From Paraglaciecola arctica BSs20135 (GTDB lineage: Bacteria > Pseudomonadota > Gammaproteobacteria > Enterobacterales > Alteromonadaceae): 64,000 nucleotides of DNA. The stretch is taken from assembly GCF_000314995.1 (NCBI RefSeq), contig NZ_BAEO01000072.1, forward strand, positions 21,825 to 85,824. Direction: 5' to 3'. This document shows positions 21,967 to 34,458 of the stretch, in pieces. Made by a program: the position numbers and the translations under genes. Position 1 is the first letter of the stretch. Every line of letters starts with the position of its first letter. Below the pieces are notes generated by a model. The model did no database searches, was not told where the DNA came from, and worked only from the letters and a program-made list of their open reading frames with translations.

Positions 21967-23991
21967 TTATTTAACTTCAATGGTTTGCTTATTTGCGCCA
22001 ACACCTTTAATTGTCAGCTTTTTCCAATGTTTAGGTAGTTGCGGTGTTTTTTGTATCAAACCTGACTCAGTTATTTCTAGTCCAGCAAAGCCAGTTAAAA
22101 CAGCTTGCAGCATGCCTCCAGCAGCGGTTGCAAAGTAAGGATTGTTATCAAAAGCGCCTTCTGCTAATACACCAAAGGGAGGACGTTTATTTGGCTGATA
22201 AGCTTGTTGAAACAAACGCCAAGCTTTTTCTTTCTGCCCTAATTTAGACGCAATAATGGATAAAATAGAGTGGGTCATCGCCGGGCCACTTTCATCAAAA
22301 CGTGGCGTGTAATAATTAAGATCTTGTTCAATAATTTTTTTGTCGGTGATAAGTCCTAATGGAAACGTTAATAAGTTAGCATCGGCTTGTTTAACAATAC
22401 GCCCATCATAGGTGGTGTATTCTTTAGTGGTACCATCTGCAAATTTTTCGATAACAATGTTACTCGCTACTTTTTCCCAGATAGGTTTAGGTTTTAATCC
22501 CAATTTTTTAGCGGCAGAAATTGCATGTTGTAATACTGAAATGGCAGCACCATTAGTAAAAGCATTGTTATCAATGTTTTCAGCGTATTCATCTGCACCA
22601 ACCACATTGTTAATGTTATAACTACCGTTTTGATTTTCTGTGACGCGACTTACCCAAAAATCAGCCACTTCACTTAACATTGGATAGGCGCGTTCAGACA
22701 GCCATTGTTGGTCTTGAGTAACGAGATAATAATTCCAAAAAGCAATACCAATAACTGCGGTAATGTGATGCTCAAACGGGCCCGTTAATGCCCAAATAGG
22801 TGTTGACTCTTGGCCTAAATTATCCGATTCCCATGGGAACATTGCACCATCAAAGCCATGAGCCTTAGCATTGGTTTGTGCGGCTAACAGGCGATTAAAT
22901 CGGTACTCAAGTGCTGAGCGAGCCAATTCTGGCTGTAACATCATAAGAGGCGGTAACATCCATAACTCACTATCCCAAAAGATATGCCCATAGTAGTCAA
23001 TGTTCGAAAGACCCATAGGAGGCAGACTATAATCGGTGCCAGCACGTATATAAGAATATAAGTTGAATAAAGCGAAGCGAATATCTCTTTGGGCCTCTAT
23101 GTCCCCCAATATTTCTATGTCACCTTGCCACAGTTTCAACCATGCTTTTTCATGGCCAGCTATGAGTTGCTCTTTTCCTGCAAGGCCTGCAAAAATACTT
23201 AACCTTTCAGCTTCGTTAGTGGGATCTTGATAGTGCTCAGAGGAGGTAATAGCGCTAATAATCGAAAATCCATAGGTTTGGCCTTTTTTTAGGCTGATTG
23301 TAAACTCTGAACGATTATTACCTTTGGCAACGTTATGGTTACTAATAACTGGGGCGTCACCATCAAATGTATAAGTATTTGCCGCAGAAATGGTGGTGCG
23401 CCCAGATGGAGAAGTCGCTTCTGATACGAGTAAAGGTATTTTGACATGATCTCGTTTATACACTTTGAAGCTATCACCTGTTGGGGTTAATTCTTTAGGT
23501 GTTTTTATGGAATTTCTAACAATGACATCGACATCGTCAGTAGCAATGATTTGATATGTTTGCAAAATATTATGCGGCAGATGACGCAATACATATAGTT
23601 GATGTTTAACATTCACTTTATTAAATGAAAAATCGGTGGTGATCATCCCTTTTTGCATGTCGAGTTGCTGTTGCCACTGCTGTATTTTTTTGCTGCGAGT
23701 TAATTGTTGGTTATCAATAATCAAGTCGACACTTAAAGGCTCAAGTGCAGGTAAAAAACTAGGGACATTATCAGTGCCATATTTATCAAACACTCCATTA
23801 AGTAAAATTTGCTCTTTATTTAATGGTGACGAAGAGGTTCTAACGCCGATCATGCCATTAGCAAGCGTTGGCGCCATATAGTCTTTTTGAGTGTCAGCGG
23901 TTAACACCCACGGATTTTGTGTGTTAGAAGCGACAGCATACGAAGACAAAAAGATTAATAACAAAAGGGTTAATCGTGTGGGATATTTCAT
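21967..23991 (-). CDS. Exported GH65 glycosidase of the collagen-glucosidase (PGGHG) type
   Basis: 674 residues with a signal peptide (cleavage near SYAVAS). GH65 (alpha/alpha)6-barrel motifs: 'YYGHIFWDSELWMLPPLM' (D340), 'GFDGAMFPWES', 'NNVVGADEYAENIDN' (E468) and 'GPAMTHSI', ending 'PPFGVLAEGAFDNN' (E611). The three carboxylates line up with those reported as essential in human protein-glucosylgalactosylhydroxylysine glucosidase (PGGHG/ATHL1), and 'FPWES' and 'GPAMT' are closer to that hydrolase than to maltose or kojibiose phosphorylases. PGGHG removes glucose from Glc-alpha-1,2-Gal-hydroxylysine. A kojibiosidase or trehalase activity is the main alternative. It lies downstream of the TonB receptor behind a hairpin. 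Confidence 0.85.
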   Translation of the reverse strand: MKYPTRLTLLLLIFLSSYAVASNTQNPWVLTADTQKDYMAPTLANGMIGVRTSSSPLNKEQILLNGVFDKYGTDNVPSFLPALEPLSVDLIIDNQQLTRSKKIQQWQQQLDMQKGMITTDFSFNKVNVKHQLYVLRHLPHNILQTYQIIATDDVDVIVRNSIKTPKELTPTGDSFKVYKRDHVKIPLLVSEATSPSGRTTISAANTYTFDGDAPVISNHNVAKGNNRSEFTISLKKGQTYGFSIISAITSSEHYQDPTNEAERLSIFAGLAGKEQLIAGHEKAWLKLWQGDIEILGDIEAQRDIRFALFNLYSYIRAGTDYSLPPMGLSNIDYYGHIFWDSELWMLPPLMMLQPELARSALEYRFNRLLAAQTNAKAHGFDGAMFPWESDNLGQESTPIWALTGPFEHHITAVIGIAFWNYYLVTQDQQWLSERAYPMLSEVADFWVSRVTENQNGSYNINNVVGADEYAENIDNNAFTNGAAISVLQHAISAAKKLGLKPKPIWEKVASNIVIEKFADGTTKEYTTYDGRIVKQADANLLTFPLGLITDKKIIEQDLNYYTPRFDESGPAMTHSILSIIASKLGQKEKAWRLFQQAYQPNKRPPFGVLAEGAFDNNPYFATAAGGMLQAVLTGFAGLEITESGLIQKTPQLPKHWKKLTIKGVGANKQTIEVK

Positions 23992-24014
23992 GAAATACTC
24001 TTATTTTAAAATTA

Positions 24015-24040
24015 AAAAGAGAGCAAAAATGCTCTCTTTT
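24015..24040 (-). terminator. Hairpin after the TonB-dependent receptor gene
   Basis: Arms AAAAGAGAGCA and TGCTCTCTTTT (11 bp) around a 4-base loop, with T-rich sequence following on the minus strand. It lies between the TonB receptor stop and the GH65 start, so it may lower readthrough into GH65-GH3 rather than fully separate them. Confidence 0.7.
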
Positions 24041-24081
24041 ATTTTTACATTAAAGTAAATAAAACTTACTTTATTCTCAAT

Positions 24082-26790
24082 TTAGAAAACAGCTCTAATA
24101 CCAAGTGAGTAACGTGGACCAGTTTCGGTTACCGTTAATGTTTGATTGGTAAATTCAGCATTCTTTATATAAAGCTCATTAGTGACGTTAATCCCTTCGA
24201 AGAAAACGGTGAGAGCGTCATTAATATCATAACTAGCACTAACATCTATTTGATGATAATCCTCTACATAATGTGCATCGCGATTAGATCTAGGTTTGGC
24301 TTGCATGAAACGATCACGATTGTTGTAAGCTACACGAAATTGAATTTGATCTTTTTCATAAAATATAATCAAGTTTTGCGAGTCGCCCAGACCGATTAGC
24401 GGTAATACTCTACCCTCTTCATCAGCCGCAGCTTCACTATCAGTAAATGTCATGTTTGCAATAACACCTAAACCGTCAAAAGGTCCAGGCAAACTGGTAA
24501 ACATATGTTGTACCGCTAATTCAAGACCATCAATTTTAGTGCTGTTTGTATTAACACTACGAGTGATTTTGAAATCATATGTACCAGTAGGTACTGTTAT
24601 TTGTTCAATAACGTCTTCAGTTGAAAGATAACCATCAACATCTTTCTTAAATCCTGAGATAGAAGCATAGCTGCCTTCATCATAATAATATTCTAATGAA
24701 AGATCTAAATTGGTAGATTCATAAGGCGATAGTTTAGGGTTACTTCCAGATCCTCGTAAGTCGTCAATTTTACCACCGTCATAACTGGTTATTGGGGATA
24801 ACTCACTAAGGTCAGGTCTTGTTAAGCTTTTTGAGTAGCCAAAACGAGCAACCATATCTTCAGTTATATTTAGCCTTGCATTAATACTTGGTAGAAAATC
24901 TTTATAGCTATGCTCAACATTAACGGGTAAGTAATCCTCTGATTTAACGGCAATCACTTCATTAGGTTGTTGTTGTGACTCAATAAGGTTTGTAAGCCAA
25001 ATTTGCTTACCTTCTGAGGTACTGGTTGTTTCAACATAACGAGCACCAGCAGTAACAGCCCAATCCATATCACTTATAGCGCCTTCAAAATGAAAGTTCG
25101 CATAAATCGCTTTAAGAGACTCATTAACTTCATATGCCGATGCTGAATCCACTATGTTATGACCACCTTTAGCATATAATGCTCGAACAGCTTCAGGATC
25201 GTCTAATTGGTTAATTGCAGTGTCAGTAGCTAACCATGCTAATAAGTCATCGGAGTTAAATGTGGGCCAATTCTGTGTAGGGTTACCCGAGCCGCCTGAT
25301 AAGAAACCGTCTGAATCATAGTTAGTAAATAATGACGAAGGCAAGAATATTTTAGAACTGTTATCACCATAGATCCAAGGTAAAGAACCCGGAGTTTCGG
25401 CAAAAGTATCGCTTAATGTTCTATCTGAATAAAAAGCACCAAAGTCCATAGCAACTAATGGTCCAGCATCAAGAATATAGTTCGCATCAACTTTTGCTTC
25501 TAGTACTTCATCTTTAATACGATTACCCTGCAAGTTTGCCCAACCAGCATAAAGTTGATCACCTTCTTTAAAAGGTTCAAAAGTCATGGTAGGTAATAAA
25601 TCGCCTGATGATCTATCATAGCTATAATTACCAACCTTTCCTGCTACAGTATCTGACCATCCTTTTTTAGGATCGGCTTCTGCTTCAGAATAGCTAATAT
25701 CACCAACCACACTGAATCGATCAGTTACGTCCCATTCTAGGTTAAATCCATAAGCTTTTAATTCATTGGTACTGTCAGATTGACGCACTAATGAATCAGT
25801 TGCATGACCCGTAACATCTAGCTTTTCAACCGTACCGTTACTGTCAATTGAAAGGTTGCTAATGTTATCATCTGTAAACCAATGAGCTAATACATCTTGA
25901 CGGTATTTCACGTCATATTTAGAGTAAAGCGCATCAGCCGTTAATGTTATGTTTTCTGCAGGTTTATACTGCAATACCAGTGTACCACCGGTGCGATCAC
26001 GTTCTTCAGTTTGTGCTATTTGGTCGTAATTTCTTGGTACATAGAGTTGTGTGCCTTCATGGCCAACAACTTCATTAGTTTTACGATAATACGCAGTATT
26101 GGCTTCATCATATCGGCTTTCTCTTGAGCTGCTTGAGAATGAAAATAACACACCAAATTTATCATCATCAAAAGTATTGCTGAATAAACCAGAGAACTGA
26201 GGTTTTGTTTTGCCGGTCATTGAATCATATTGACCTTTAACGCTACCTATAGCTTTAAAGCCAGGAATATCGAATGGGCTTAATGACGTGATATTTACCG
26301 TTGCGCCAATCGCGCCTTCTTGTAAGGCTGAAGATTGTGTTTTATGAACTTCTGCGCCGCTAATTAATTCAGATGCAAATATATCAAAACTAAACGCACG
26401 GCCACCACTGGTGGTAGCTAACGTACGGTTATTGAATAACACAGAGTTAAATTCTGGCCCCATACCACGAACCGTAATGAGTTGACCTTCGCCACCCACA
26501 CGGTCGATTGAAACACCTGTAATACGTTGTAAAGATTCGGCAACGTTTTGATCGGGAAATTTACCTATGTCTTCGGCAGTGATAACATCAACTACGTTAC
26601 CGGCACTTTGTTTGATAGCTCGTGAATTAATTAAACTTGAACGGATACCGCTTACATTGATGACTTCAACGTCATCATCCGCATTTTGACCGTCAACTTC
26701 CTCTGCAGCTAATGCGTATGAGCTTATTCCTAAACTTATCATTAAGGCCGCTGATAAATGGCTCAATTTGAATATTTTACCTGGCTTCAT
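24082..26790 (-). CDS. TonB-dependent outer-membrane receptor (Xanthomonas/Caulobacter type)
   Basis: 902 residues from the ATG at 26790, chosen because AGAGGA precedes it and a classic signal peptide follows (cleavage near YALAAEE). A TonB-box-like 'VEVINVSGIR' precedes the plug domain ('VDVITAEDIGKFPDQNVAESLQ', 'GVSIDR', 'ITVRGMGPEFNSVLFNNR') and a 22-strand barrel ending in 'YSLGIRAVF'. This TIGR01782 subgroup takes up glycans or other large nutrients in marine and plant-associated bacteria. As the only receptor among ten hydrolases it is the likely importer for the locus. Two palindromic operator-like sites lie 65-101 bp upstream of the start. Confidence 0.94.
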   Translation of the reverse strand: MKPGKIFKLSHLSAALMISLGISSYALAAEEVDGQNADDDVEVINVSGIRSSLINSRAIKQSAGNVVDVITAEDIGKFPDQNVAESLQRITGVSIDRVGGEGQLITVRGMGPEFNSVLFNNRTLATTSGGRAFSFDIFASELISGAEVHKTQSSALQEGAIGATVNITSLSPFDIPGFKAIGSVKGQYDSMTGKTKPQFSGLFSNTFDDDKFGVLFSFSSSSRESRYDEANTAYYRKTNEVVGHEGTQLYVPRNYDQIAQTEERDRTGGTLVLQYKPAENITLTADALYSKYDVKYRQDVLAHWFTDDNISNLSIDSNGTVEKLDVTGHATDSLVRQSDSTNELKAYGFNLEWDVTDRFSVVGDISYSEAEADPKKGWSDTVAGKVGNYSYDRSSGDLLPTMTFEPFKEGDQLYAGWANLQGNRIKDEVLEAKVDANYILDAGPLVAMDFGAFYSDRTLSDTFAETPGSLPWIYGDNSSKIFLPSSLFTNYDSDGFLSGGSGNPTQNWPTFNSDDLLAWLATDTAINQLDDPEAVRALYAKGGHNIVDSASAYEVNESLKAIYANFHFEGAISDMDWAVTAGARYVETTSTSEGKQIWLTNLIESQQQPNEVIAVKSEDYLPVNVEHSYKDFLPSINARLNITEDMVARFGYSKSLTRPDLSELSPITSYDGGKIDDLRGSGSNPKLSPYESTNLDLSLEYYYDEGSYASISGFKKDVDGYLSTEDVIEQITVPTGTYDFKITRSVNTNSTKIDGLELAVQHMFTSLPGPFDGLGVIANMTFTDSEAAADEEGRVLPLIGLGDSQNLIIFYEKDQIQFRVAYNNRDRFMQAKPRSNRDAHYVEDYHQIDVSASYDINDALTVFFEGINVTNELYIKNAEFTNQTLTVTETGPRYSLGIRAVF

Positions 26791-26854
26791 GTTGTGTCCT
26801 CTGAGATTTTTTTTATTAGGGTTTGTAAATATATTAAGCGTGTAAACTAAGATA

Positions 26855-26891
26855 TTATTTATAATACAATTAAGAGTAGTATTTATAATAT
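26855..26891. promoter_or_regulatory. Two operator-like palindromes upstream of the TonB receptor
   Basis: TTATT-TAT-AATAC at 26855-26867 and GTATT-TAT-AATAT at 26879-26891, 24 bp apart centre to centre, so on roughly the same helix face. The first, with its flank, matches the 46129 site (ATTTATAATACAATTAA). Confidence 0.65.
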
Positions 26892-26968
26892 AAATAGAAA
26901 TAATATTCAAATGATTTATTAAGGATTTGTTATTTTTTATGTTTGCTGTTGTTAAAACCCACTTTTAT

Positions 26969-28972
26969 TCAAATTAACTTATTTTTCATAGCAATTAACA
27001 TTGGTATGTTATTTAGTGATTCGATTAGGTTTGATGCTAGTGATAATGCACGCTCAGAAAGTGTTTCATTTATCTCTGATGCCGTGATTTTTTTCAGGTG
27101 GGGCTGATTAATGGTGAATAACTCAGAAACAACAACTGATTGGTTATTATTAAATGTAATGTCTAGTTGTACTGGCTCAATAAGATCATGTTGCACAAGT
27201 TGCTCAATATACGATTGCTGGTGTGCACTGTGTTGGTGACTTGTTTGCAAAATATTAGATTGTTCTAGTAGCTGTGCATCATCTTGCAAAGCATATAAAT
27301 TTTCAGCCTGTTCAAAACCAAGCAAAGCAATACACACGTACTGAGTATCAATTTTTTTTAGGAATAAAGGGAAATTTTTGGCTAACTCATTCGATGTTAA
27401 AAGATCAACTTTTACCCAATTTTGCTGTATCACCTGTTTGGGTTTGATTTTTGCTATTTCATTTAACAAATCTCTATTACTAGGTAACAGTTTGGGAATA
27501 TTGTTTTTTCTATCTTGTACTTTTTCTAAGCTTTTTTTAGCAAGTGCAAAGGCTTCCGACGAACTATCAATTAAGTTAGGCTGGCTAGTAAATCCCATAC
27601 CATAGAGTATGTATTGGTAACTGGCTGCAGGAAATAAATCATAAGGGCTTAAGTAACCATTATTACCAGGAGCTTGCTCTTGCCAAAGAGTGAGTAAATC
27701 TTTAAGTGTGTCAGGAATTGTTTCTGGTTTTTTATTGTCTATCCAAAATTGACTATCTGTGCGTTTACTTAATACATAATGTAATTTAAGAAAATCAATA
27801 ATGCGTTCCCATCGAAATACAAAAATCTCATTATAATTTTTGGCCACAACGTCCATGGCTTTGCGTGAAGCGGGTAAGTGCTTTGAGATCATCAAAGCGG
27901 CAAGTTCGACCATAACCAGAGCCGAAGCTTCAAGTGGTTCAATAAAACCTGCAGACATACCTACAGCAACACAATTATTAACCCAAAACTTTTCACGGTA
28001 TCCAGGTGAAATATTGAGCTCTCTAAATGTCAGTTTTTCTACATCGGCAACATCGTTACTTAGGTAATTTTTTAATTGCGCACATGCTTCGTCTTTTGAA
28101 ATGTATTTGGAGGAATAAACATGACCTACCCCTCGCCGTGTGGGCAAACCTATATCCCAAATCCAACCGGCTGTTTGCGCAGTAGAAACGGTGGCCGATT
28201 CAATTGGTGCATTTTCTGAACTATAAGGCACTTGTACTGCGAGGGCTTTGTCGATAAAAAGTATGTCTTTCTTGCTAATAAAGGGCACTTTATAATGTTT
28301 GTCTATTAATAGTGCAGCTAACCCAGAACAGTCTATAAACAAATCCCCAGCAATCGCTCCGTGATTTTTTGTCACTACTGCTGAAATATCATTATTATCC
28401 GTTGCTTGTACTGCTATCACATCGTCAACTATATGTTTTACATTTAGTTTTGTTGTGCAGTGCTGTGTCAATAAAGCCGCAAACTTCACAGCATCTAAGT
28501 GATAACCATGATTTTCAACAGTCGCATAGTCGGGTGACTCTACTTGCTTAGGTGCTAGTTTTTTATCGCACAGGGTTGCTTGTAAACTGACAGCTTGAGC
28601 AAAAGGAATACGCTCTTTTTGGGCAAGCCAGTAAGGCGCAAGATTGACTTTGTCAAAATCTTGCGGCATTGAAAATGGATGGTAATATTGATCAGACTCT
28701 TCGCCACTAACCCATTGTTTAAATTTGGAAGCTTGCTTAAAAGAGGCATTACAACATTGTAAAAAGTCAGTTTCTGCAATACCTATTTTTTTTAATGTGC
28801 CCACCATGGTTGGCCAAGTACCTTCGCCAACCCCAATAGTACCAATGTTTTTAGATTCAACTAACGTGATGGTAATTCTTTGATTATCTTTAGTTGCATG
28901 CTCAGCAGCTAATAATCCAGCAGTAATCCAGCCCGCACTTCCCCCGCCGACGATAACAATTGATTTAAGCAC
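26969..28972 (-). CDS. Flavin-dependent tryptophan-halogenase-family protein
   Basis: About 667 residues from a GTG at 28972; a TTG at 28984 would add four. It has an FAD-binding Rossmann motif 'IVIVGGGSAGW', 'GVGEGTWPTM' and a 'GWIWDIGLP' segment close to the WxWxIP signature that prevents monooxygenase chemistry in halogenases. The C-terminal ~150 residues are an extension beyond a typical ~530-residue PrnA/RebH. Such genes are repeatedly found next to TonB receptors in marine and Xanthomonas/Caulobacter genomes, and their substrate there is unknown. No secondary-metabolite genes are nearby. There is no signal peptide, so it is cytoplasmic. Confidence 0.88.
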   Translation of the reverse strand: MLKSIVIVGGGSAGWITAGLLAAEHATKDNQRITITLVESKNIGTIGVGEGTWPTMVGTLKKIGIAETDFLQCCNASFKQASKFKQWVSGEESDQYYHPFSMPQDFDKVNLAPYWLAQKERIPFAQAVSLQATLCDKKLAPKQVESPDYATVENHGYHLDAVKFAALLTQHCTTKLNVKHIVDDVIAVQATDNNDISAVVTKNHGAIAGDLFIDCSGLAALLIDKHYKVPFISKKDILFIDKALAVQVPYSSENAPIESATVSTAQTAGWIWDIGLPTRRGVGHVYSSKYISKDEACAQLKNYLSNDVADVEKLTFRELNISPGYREKFWVNNCVAVGMSAGFIEPLEASALVMVELAALMISKHLPASRKAMDVVAKNYNEIFVFRWERIIDFLKLHYVLSKRTDSQFWIDNKKPETIPDTLKDLLTLWQEQAPGNNGYLSPYDLFPAASYQYILYGMGFTSQPNLIDSSSEAFALAKKSLEKVQDRKNNIPKLLPSNRDLLNEIAKIKPKQVIQQNWVKVDLLTSNELAKNFPLFLKKIDTQYVCIALLGFEQAENLYALQDDAQLLEQSNILQTSHQHSAHQQSYIEQLVQHDLIEPVQLDITFNNNQSVVVSELFTINQPHLKKITASEINETLSERALSLASNLIESLNNIPMLIAMKNKLI

Positions 28973-28995
28973 TAGCAGGTCCAAATAATTTAAAA

Positions 28996-29008
28996 ATATT
29001 TATATCAT
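28996..29008. promoter_or_regulatory. Weak operator-like site upstream of the halogenase-like gene
   Basis: ATATT-TAT-ATCAT resembles the degenerate site at 31905 (GTATT-TAT-ATTAT) but keeps only the left half of the palindrome. Listed because of its position 12 bp upstream of the longer start. Confidence 0.25.
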
Positions 29009-29095
29009 TTATATTACTTTATAAGGATAGTGTCAATTTGCCTATCAACTTTCTAACGCAAAATAAGATACTTTTATATTAAGAAACCCTGCTGA

Positions 29096-31876
29096 TCATT
29101 GGCTAACGCCAGTAAATTTCAAATCAGCCATTTTGTAACTTTCTTTGAAGCTGCCCTTGCCTATTACTGATGGCGGTAGTTGTCGTTTAATATTTGATGG
29201 TTTTTTCATGTTTATTTTTATTGATCCATAAGGCTTAACCACTTCGGTGAAGGCCCACAACTCAAGGTTGCCTTGCCAGTCTTTTGGTAAGGTCACAATT
29301 AGCTTATTTGATCGTGATCCAGAGGGTAAATGGCTTGAATACCACCCTGATTGCTGTTTTGGCTCAATGAAGTCCTTATCAACCTTAGTGCCTTCAAATG
29401 CCATTGTAAGGGCTTTTTTATCAAGTTCGACTTTAGGTAAAGGTAAGGTGCTTGCAACTAAATCTTTATTGGTTAACAACAGGCCAATTTCAACCGACTC
29501 AGTTGATTGACCGGCATCTAATTCAATAATTAACTGCGAAGCAGATTGTTGTAAAATACGATATTTAAGTTTGTCAGATTGCTTATTTTTTACTGCGGGT
29601 ATGTTATTTAAGTCCAGTGCTTGCCCATTTTGTGAAACTGCATGTATTTGCTCAATATTTAATAATTCTGGTTTTAATTGAGATGCAAAATAATGAATAT
29701 TCCAGTCCCCGTTACTGCCCTGTGTTGAATAAAACGGTACACCAGCTAACAATGGTTGCTGACTATCTTTAGCAGCATAAATTTCATAGATGCTGGTTTC
29801 ATAACCGTCTAAATCTAAGGTAATAGTATCACCATCTTGGTAGCTGTCTTTTGATAGATACTGGTAAGGATAGGTTTTTTCTAGTAATAACTGATCTGAA
29901 TGTTTAGACATGCCCATTGCTGGAGATAAGTTTATGCTGATTTTTTGTGGGTAATGTGCGGGGTTACGAACTGCAATAATACCTTTATTTTTGTCAAAAT
30001 GAACGTATGCATATGCCTGGCCTTGAGCTGGATCGCCCCCTACCATTTCTGTATTCATTAATAAGGTAAAATTTTGTTTGGCCCAAAGCATTGATTGGGC
30101 AAGAACACGCCATTCGTCATCACTCATTATATCTGGACTGGTATACAACTCATACATTGAAACGCCGCGAGCAAAATACAACATGGCATTATCGGTAAAT
30201 TTATCTAGTGGTTCATTAACATGTAAATTTTCGAGTTTCCCTTTAATTATTCCATGAGTCATCATGTTACTAACTGGAAACCATAAGTTTTTATGCTTGA
30301 GATCATCATACAGAACACTGTCTCGATAGGTAATTGAGGCATCTCGTCGGTTTATGGATGGCACACTCGCATAACCATAATCTTCGCCTTGCATCCATAT
30401 TTGATTAGCATGCATTAACCACCATGGACTTAGCCAAGTTCCAGAAGTAATACTGTGATATACATTTGGATTAATCTCAGTGACCTTATCGATAACATCA
30501 ATTACGGTATCAAGCACTGCTGTTTGTGAATATAAACCTATTGGATGGCCATGGTCAGTTTCATTACACGAAAATTGAATACCGTCCCACTTATAATAAT
30601 TCACACCCTGTTGGGTAAATTCAATATTACGACTCTCAAAGGCATGACGATATCGTTGTCCCGCTAAACAAAGTTGCGCTCCCCCCCATTTTTTTTCTTC
30701 ACCTGTTACTTCAAAACCATTATCTCGATACCAATTTATGCGCTGCATACGATCGGAATAACCACCAGTAGGCCCAAACCACATGCCCAAATCCGTTTGG
30801 TTCCTATTTAAATTAGTTACTAGGTTGGAAACGCCGTCGGGGAAGTCATCAGGACGTATTTTCCAGTCGCTGCCATAAATATCCCAACCATCATCAAGAA
30901 CAAAAGCATCTAAAGGCAATCCATAGGGGTCGATAAATTTTTTCTTGATGAGATCGTAAAGTCTATTAACGTTACTTTCACTCATATAATCGATATCAGC
31001 TAATGACTCAACATATTGGCCCACTGTGTATCCTCTGCCACGTAAATCATACCAACTGTTATACAAGGTGTACGGCTTAAGCGGTTGTGATTTTATGTCA
31101 TTCAGATATCCCATAAAGCCGTGTTTAACAAGTTTGTCAGGTGTTAACCCGATCACCACAGGGTTACTTTGATAACCTTTAGCCGATAGTTTTTGACCAA
31201 CAAAGCGTTTACTAGACATCCGAAAATCGCCACTTTTATCTGCAACAATAGTATTTGTGCCTGCTGGATACTCTAAGCCAAAAAACAAACCATTTTGACT
31301 GAATGCAACCCCTACAGGCTGGCCAAATCCGCCTTGATTAACGATGTCAGTAGTACTTGTATTGTGGGAGATCAGATTGGCATCTAATGGCTTAATTAGG
31401 TGTAATAAATGTTTGTGATAAATAGGATCTTTAATCAAAATACTGCGTTTTAGATAATAGGTATTAGGCAATATTTGATAGCTTAACTGTAATGTTAAGT
31501 GTTGGTTTATTCCTGCGAAATTAAGCTCTAATCTTTCCCCTCCATCAAGGGTTTTATTGATGGAATGGTTAACAAATTCAAAGTCTTTCTTAGATAAATT
31601 AGCAGGGTTATCACCGTGGTTGCTTTTGCCCGGTGGTAACCAATCTGCCCAAACAATTTCAAGTGCAAAATCGGCGTTAGTAACAACAGGGGGTGGGATA
31701 TTGTTGTTTATTGCTAGCGCTTCTGTCAGTAGTTGGCCATCAGCAATAGTTATGGAGTAGGTTATATTTTCATTTTTAATCTGAATAACTTGCTCAGTAA
31801 CTGATGGTAATGCCCAACTAACGTTTATTATTTGTGGAATAAAAAAAGTGAGTAATAGAAAAAAATGTTTTTTCAT
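29096..31876 (-). CDS. Exported clan GH-D glycoside hydrolase (GH36-like)
   Basis: 926 residues with a signal peptide (cleavage after VSWA). An N-terminal beta-sandwich leads into a TIM barrel at about residues 270-640: 'LDAFVLDDGWDIYGSDW', 'LGMWFGPTGGY', and 'GVNYYKWDGIQF' with the presumed nucleophile D431 at the KWD motif used by GH36 and relatives. A C-terminal all-beta region follows. The catalytic acid is not obvious ('MQGEDYGY' is a candidate region). Clan GH-D enzymes remove alpha-galactose or alpha-GalNAc, and some members take other alpha-hexosides. It is too divergent for a firm family call by eye; alpha-galactosidase-like is the best description. Confidence 0.7.
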   Translation of the reverse strand: MKKHFFLLLTFFIPQIINVSWALPSVTEQVIQIKNENITYSITIADGQLLTEALAINNNIPPPVVTNADFALEIVWADWLPPGKSNHGDNPANLSKKDFEFVNHSINKTLDGGERLELNFAGINQHLTLQLSYQILPNTYYLKRSILIKDPIYHKHLLHLIKPLDANLISHNTSTTDIVNQGGFGQPVGVAFSQNGLFFGLEYPAGTNTIVADKSGDFRMSSKRFVGQKLSAKGYQSNPVVIGLTPDKLVKHGFMGYLNDIKSQPLKPYTLYNSWYDLRGRGYTVGQYVESLADIDYMSESNVNRLYDLIKKKFIDPYGLPLDAFVLDDGWDIYGSDWKIRPDDFPDGVSNLVTNLNRNQTDLGMWFGPTGGYSDRMQRINWYRDNGFEVTGEEKKWGGAQLCLAGQRYRHAFESRNIEFTQQGVNYYKWDGIQFSCNETDHGHPIGLYSQTAVLDTVIDVIDKVTEINPNVYHSITSGTWLSPWWLMHANQIWMQGEDYGYASVPSINRRDASITYRDSVLYDDLKHKNLWFPVSNMMTHGIIKGKLENLHVNEPLDKFTDNAMLYFARGVSMYELYTSPDIMSDDEWRVLAQSMLWAKQNFTLLMNTEMVGGDPAQGQAYAYVHFDKNKGIIAVRNPAHYPQKISINLSPAMGMSKHSDQLLLEKTYPYQYLSKDSYQDGDTITLDLDGYETSIYEIYAAKDSQQPLLAGVPFYSTQGSNGDWNIHYFASQLKPELLNIEQIHAVSQNGQALDLNNIPAVKNKQSDKLKYRILQQSASQLIIELDAGQSTESVEIGLLLTNKDLVASTLPLPKVELDKKALTMAFEGTKVDKDFIEPKQQSGWYSSHLPSGSRSNKLIVTLPKDWQGNLELWAFTEVVKPYGSIKINMKKPSNIKRQLPPSVIGKGSFKESYKMADLKFTGVSQ

Positions 31877-31904
31877 AATATAAATTCAACGCCATACCAT
31901 TGTA

Positions 31905-31917
31905 GTATTTATATTAT
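31905..31917. promoter_or_regulatory. Operator-like site upstream of the GH36-like gene
   Basis: GTATT-TAT-ATTAT, preceded by 'GTA' as at the 26879 site. It is 29 bp upstream of the start codon. The left arm is perfect and the right arm degenerate. Confidence 0.4.
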
Positions 31918-31944
31918 TATTTGACATTAGTTAAAATACAACGT

Positions 31945-34458
<2,514 letters not shown>

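Noticed and set aside
26969..28972. Secondary-metabolite biosynthesis cluster around the halogenase-like gene
   Set aside because: No NRPS, PKS or tailoring genes are adjacent; the neighbours are a TonB receptor and glycoside hydrolases.
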